A stretch of 5,496 nucleotides of DNA, from the NCBI GenBank assembly GCA_034429675.1, contig DAOUFX010000200.1, positions 1 through 5,496 on the forward strand. Reading direction: 5' to 3'. This document shows, piece after piece, positions 4,671-5,496 of this stretch. The notes below the pieces were generated by a model that saw only the letters and a list, made by a program, of their open reading frames with translations, was not told the origin of the DNA and ran no database searches. The position numbers and the translations under genes are program-made. Each line of letters starts with the position of its first letter. Within the stretch, counting starts at the first letter, position 1. Source of the DNA: JAKQHY01 sp034429675 (GTDB lineage Bacteria; Chloroflexota; Anaerolineae; B4-G1; SLSP01).

Positions 4671-5426
4671 GACATGATAAAATCAGCCTCAGATTGCCAA
4701 ACTCTAGCCGACGTCCGCAACGCGATTGACGCGCTCGACCGGCAGATCGTCGCGCTCGTCGGGCGGCGCGCGCAGTATGTGCGGGCCGCAGCGAAGTTCA
4801 AGACAACCACGGCGGAGGTGCAGGCCGCGGATCGCGTGATGGCGATGGTGCAACAGCGCCGCGCGTGGGCCGAAGAAGCCGGCGTCAGCCCAGACCTGAT
4901 CGAGACGTTGTTCCGCGAGATGGTGCGCCGCTTCACCCAAGAAGAGCTGCAGCACTGGCAGAACGTCGCCGTCGTCCCCGCCGCAGAACCGGACCTGGAC
5001 GCCATCCTGGCCCTGCAAAAGCTGGCCTATCAGAGCGAAGCGCAGCGCTACCACGATTTCAACCTGCCGCCGCTGCTCCAGACCCCGGAAGAAATCCGGG
5101 CGGACTTCGAGCGTATGGCGTTTTTCAAGGCCACTGCCGGGGAGCGCATCGTCGGCTCGGTGCGCGGCTACGTGAGAGACGGCGCCTGCCACATCGGGCG
5201 GCTGATCGTCCACCCGGACACGCAAAACCGCGGCATCGGCGCGCGGTTGATGCAGGCGCTGGAGCAGCACTTCGCCACGGTGCGCCGCTTCGAGCTGTTC
5301 ACCGGCCACCAAAGCGAGCCGGCGCTGCACCTCTATCACAAACTGGGCTACCACGAATTCAAACGCCAGGACATGGCGACGCACACAATTGTATTTTTGA
5401 GGAAGGAAGTAGGGAGTAGGGAGTAA
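4668..5426 (+). CDS. Chorismate mutase/isochorismate lyase-like domain fused to GNAT acetyltransferase
   Basis: The product is a two-domain protein of 252 residues. Residues 1-98 are an all-helical AroQ/PchB-type domain. It aligns without gaps to my recollection of PchB (isochorismate-pyruvate lyase, which also has weak chorismate mutase activity): ADVRNAID (14-21, Arg17), GRRAQYV (32-38, Arg34), KFK (43-45, Lys45), DRVMAMV (55-61) and EELQHW (92-97). The catalytic Gln of PchB and E. coli chorismate mutase is Glu93 here. Residues about 104-245 are a GNAT domain: LQKLAYQSEA (116-125), IGRLIVHPD (176-184), the acetyl-CoA loop QNRGIGARL (186-194) and LYHKLGY (222-228). No linker longer than about 10 residues separates the domains, and frame and composition are continuous, so this looks like a true fusion. 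The likely substrate is chorismate or isochorismate; the acetyl acceptor is unknown. The gene ends inside a GGGAGTA repeat. Domain calls are strong; exact chemistry is not. Confidence 0.85.
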   Translation: MDMIKSASDCQTLADVRNAIDALDRQIVALVGRRAQYVRAAAKFKTTTAEVQAADRVMAMVQQRRAWAEEAGVSPDLIETLFREMVRRFTQEELQHWQNVAVVPAAEPDLDAILALQKLAYQSEAQRYHDFNLPPLLQTPEEIRADFERMAFFKATAGERIVGSVRGYVRDGACHIGRLIVHPDTQNRGIGARLMQALEQHFATVRRFELFTGHQSEPALHLYHKLGYHEFKRQDMATHTIVFLRKEVGSRE

Positions 5427-5427
5427 G
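5405..5427 (+). repeat. GGGAGTA heptamer repeat over the stop codon of the fusion gene
   Basis: The units GGAAGTA, GGGAGTA and GGGAGTA run head to tail at 5405-5411, 5412-5418 and 5419-5425. Stops fall at 5410 (TAG), 5417 (TAG) and 5424 (TAA), one in each reading frame; the last ends the gene. The final residues EVGSRE are encoded by the repeat and are unlikely to be part of the GNAT fold. Confidence 0.75.
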
Positions 5428-5434
5428 GAACCAG

Positions 5435-5496
5435 CGGTTGGATGAAAATCACGGTCTACACGTCAGAGATATAAAAAGGGGGTTTTTCGCGAGCGG
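5435..5496 (-). repeat. Right copy of the inverted end repeat
   Basis: The reverse complement of 5435-5469 matches 31-65 at 31 of 35 bases, and similarity continues to the window edge through an AAAAA-GGGGG-TTTTT stretch and CGCGAGCGG. Both copies stop within a few bases of the same internal position at the two window edges. It begins 8 nt after the stop of the fusion gene. No ORF or clear terminator is visible in it. Confidence 0.75.

Overview
The window carries the first part of a bacterial tryptophan operon under tRNA-sensing control. After it come a repeat-rich spacer, a small membrane protein and a chorismate mutase-like/acetyltransferase fusion. The core genes are GC-rich with strong Shine-Dalgarno sites. 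A tryptophan T-box leader, TrpE/TrpG/TrpD of this type and spacers full of G/C-run palindromes and heptamer repeats suggest a Chloroflexota bacterium (Anaerolineae/Caldilineae-like). That assignment is an inference from sequence style and has not been tested.

Layout. 1-65: one arm of a repeat whose inverted partner lies at the other end of the window. 105-133: a near-consensus sigma70-type promoter with a 17-bp spacer. 140-497: a T-box riboswitch with a readable Stem I, a UGG (Trp) specifier, an antiterminator with a UGGCACC bulge and an overlapping intrinsic terminator. 519-545: a perfect 12-bp hairpin. 596-2107 trpE, 2139-2705 trpG, 2845-3879 trpD. A telomere-like GGGATTA repeat and its inverted C-rich partner separate trpG from trpD. 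3880-4189: no gene, but two palindromic repeat elements. 4190-4642: an unrecognised protein with four hydrophobic segments, in DNA of visibly lower G+C. 4668-5426: a PchB/AroQ-type chorismate mutase domain fused to a GNAT acetyltransferase. 5435-5496: the inverted end repeat.

How it works together. Uncharged tRNA-Trp should pair with the UGG specifier and, through its GCCA end, with the antiterminator bulge, letting transcription enter trpEGD. TrpE and TrpG form anthranilate synthase (chorismate plus glutamine to anthranilate) and TrpD adds the phosphoribosyl group. trpC, trpF, trpB and trpA are not in the window. The fusion protein would act on chorismate or isochorismate, the same branch-point metabolite, but is separated from trpD by a repeat spacer and may be transcribed independently.

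Most unusual: (i) the chorismate mutase-like/GNAT fusion; (ii) three of the five genes end inside 7-nt tandem repeats that supply the stop codon and, in two cases, stops in all three frames; (iii) an approximately 60-bp inverted repeat at the two window ends; (iv) a terminator-like hairpin inside the T-box leader.
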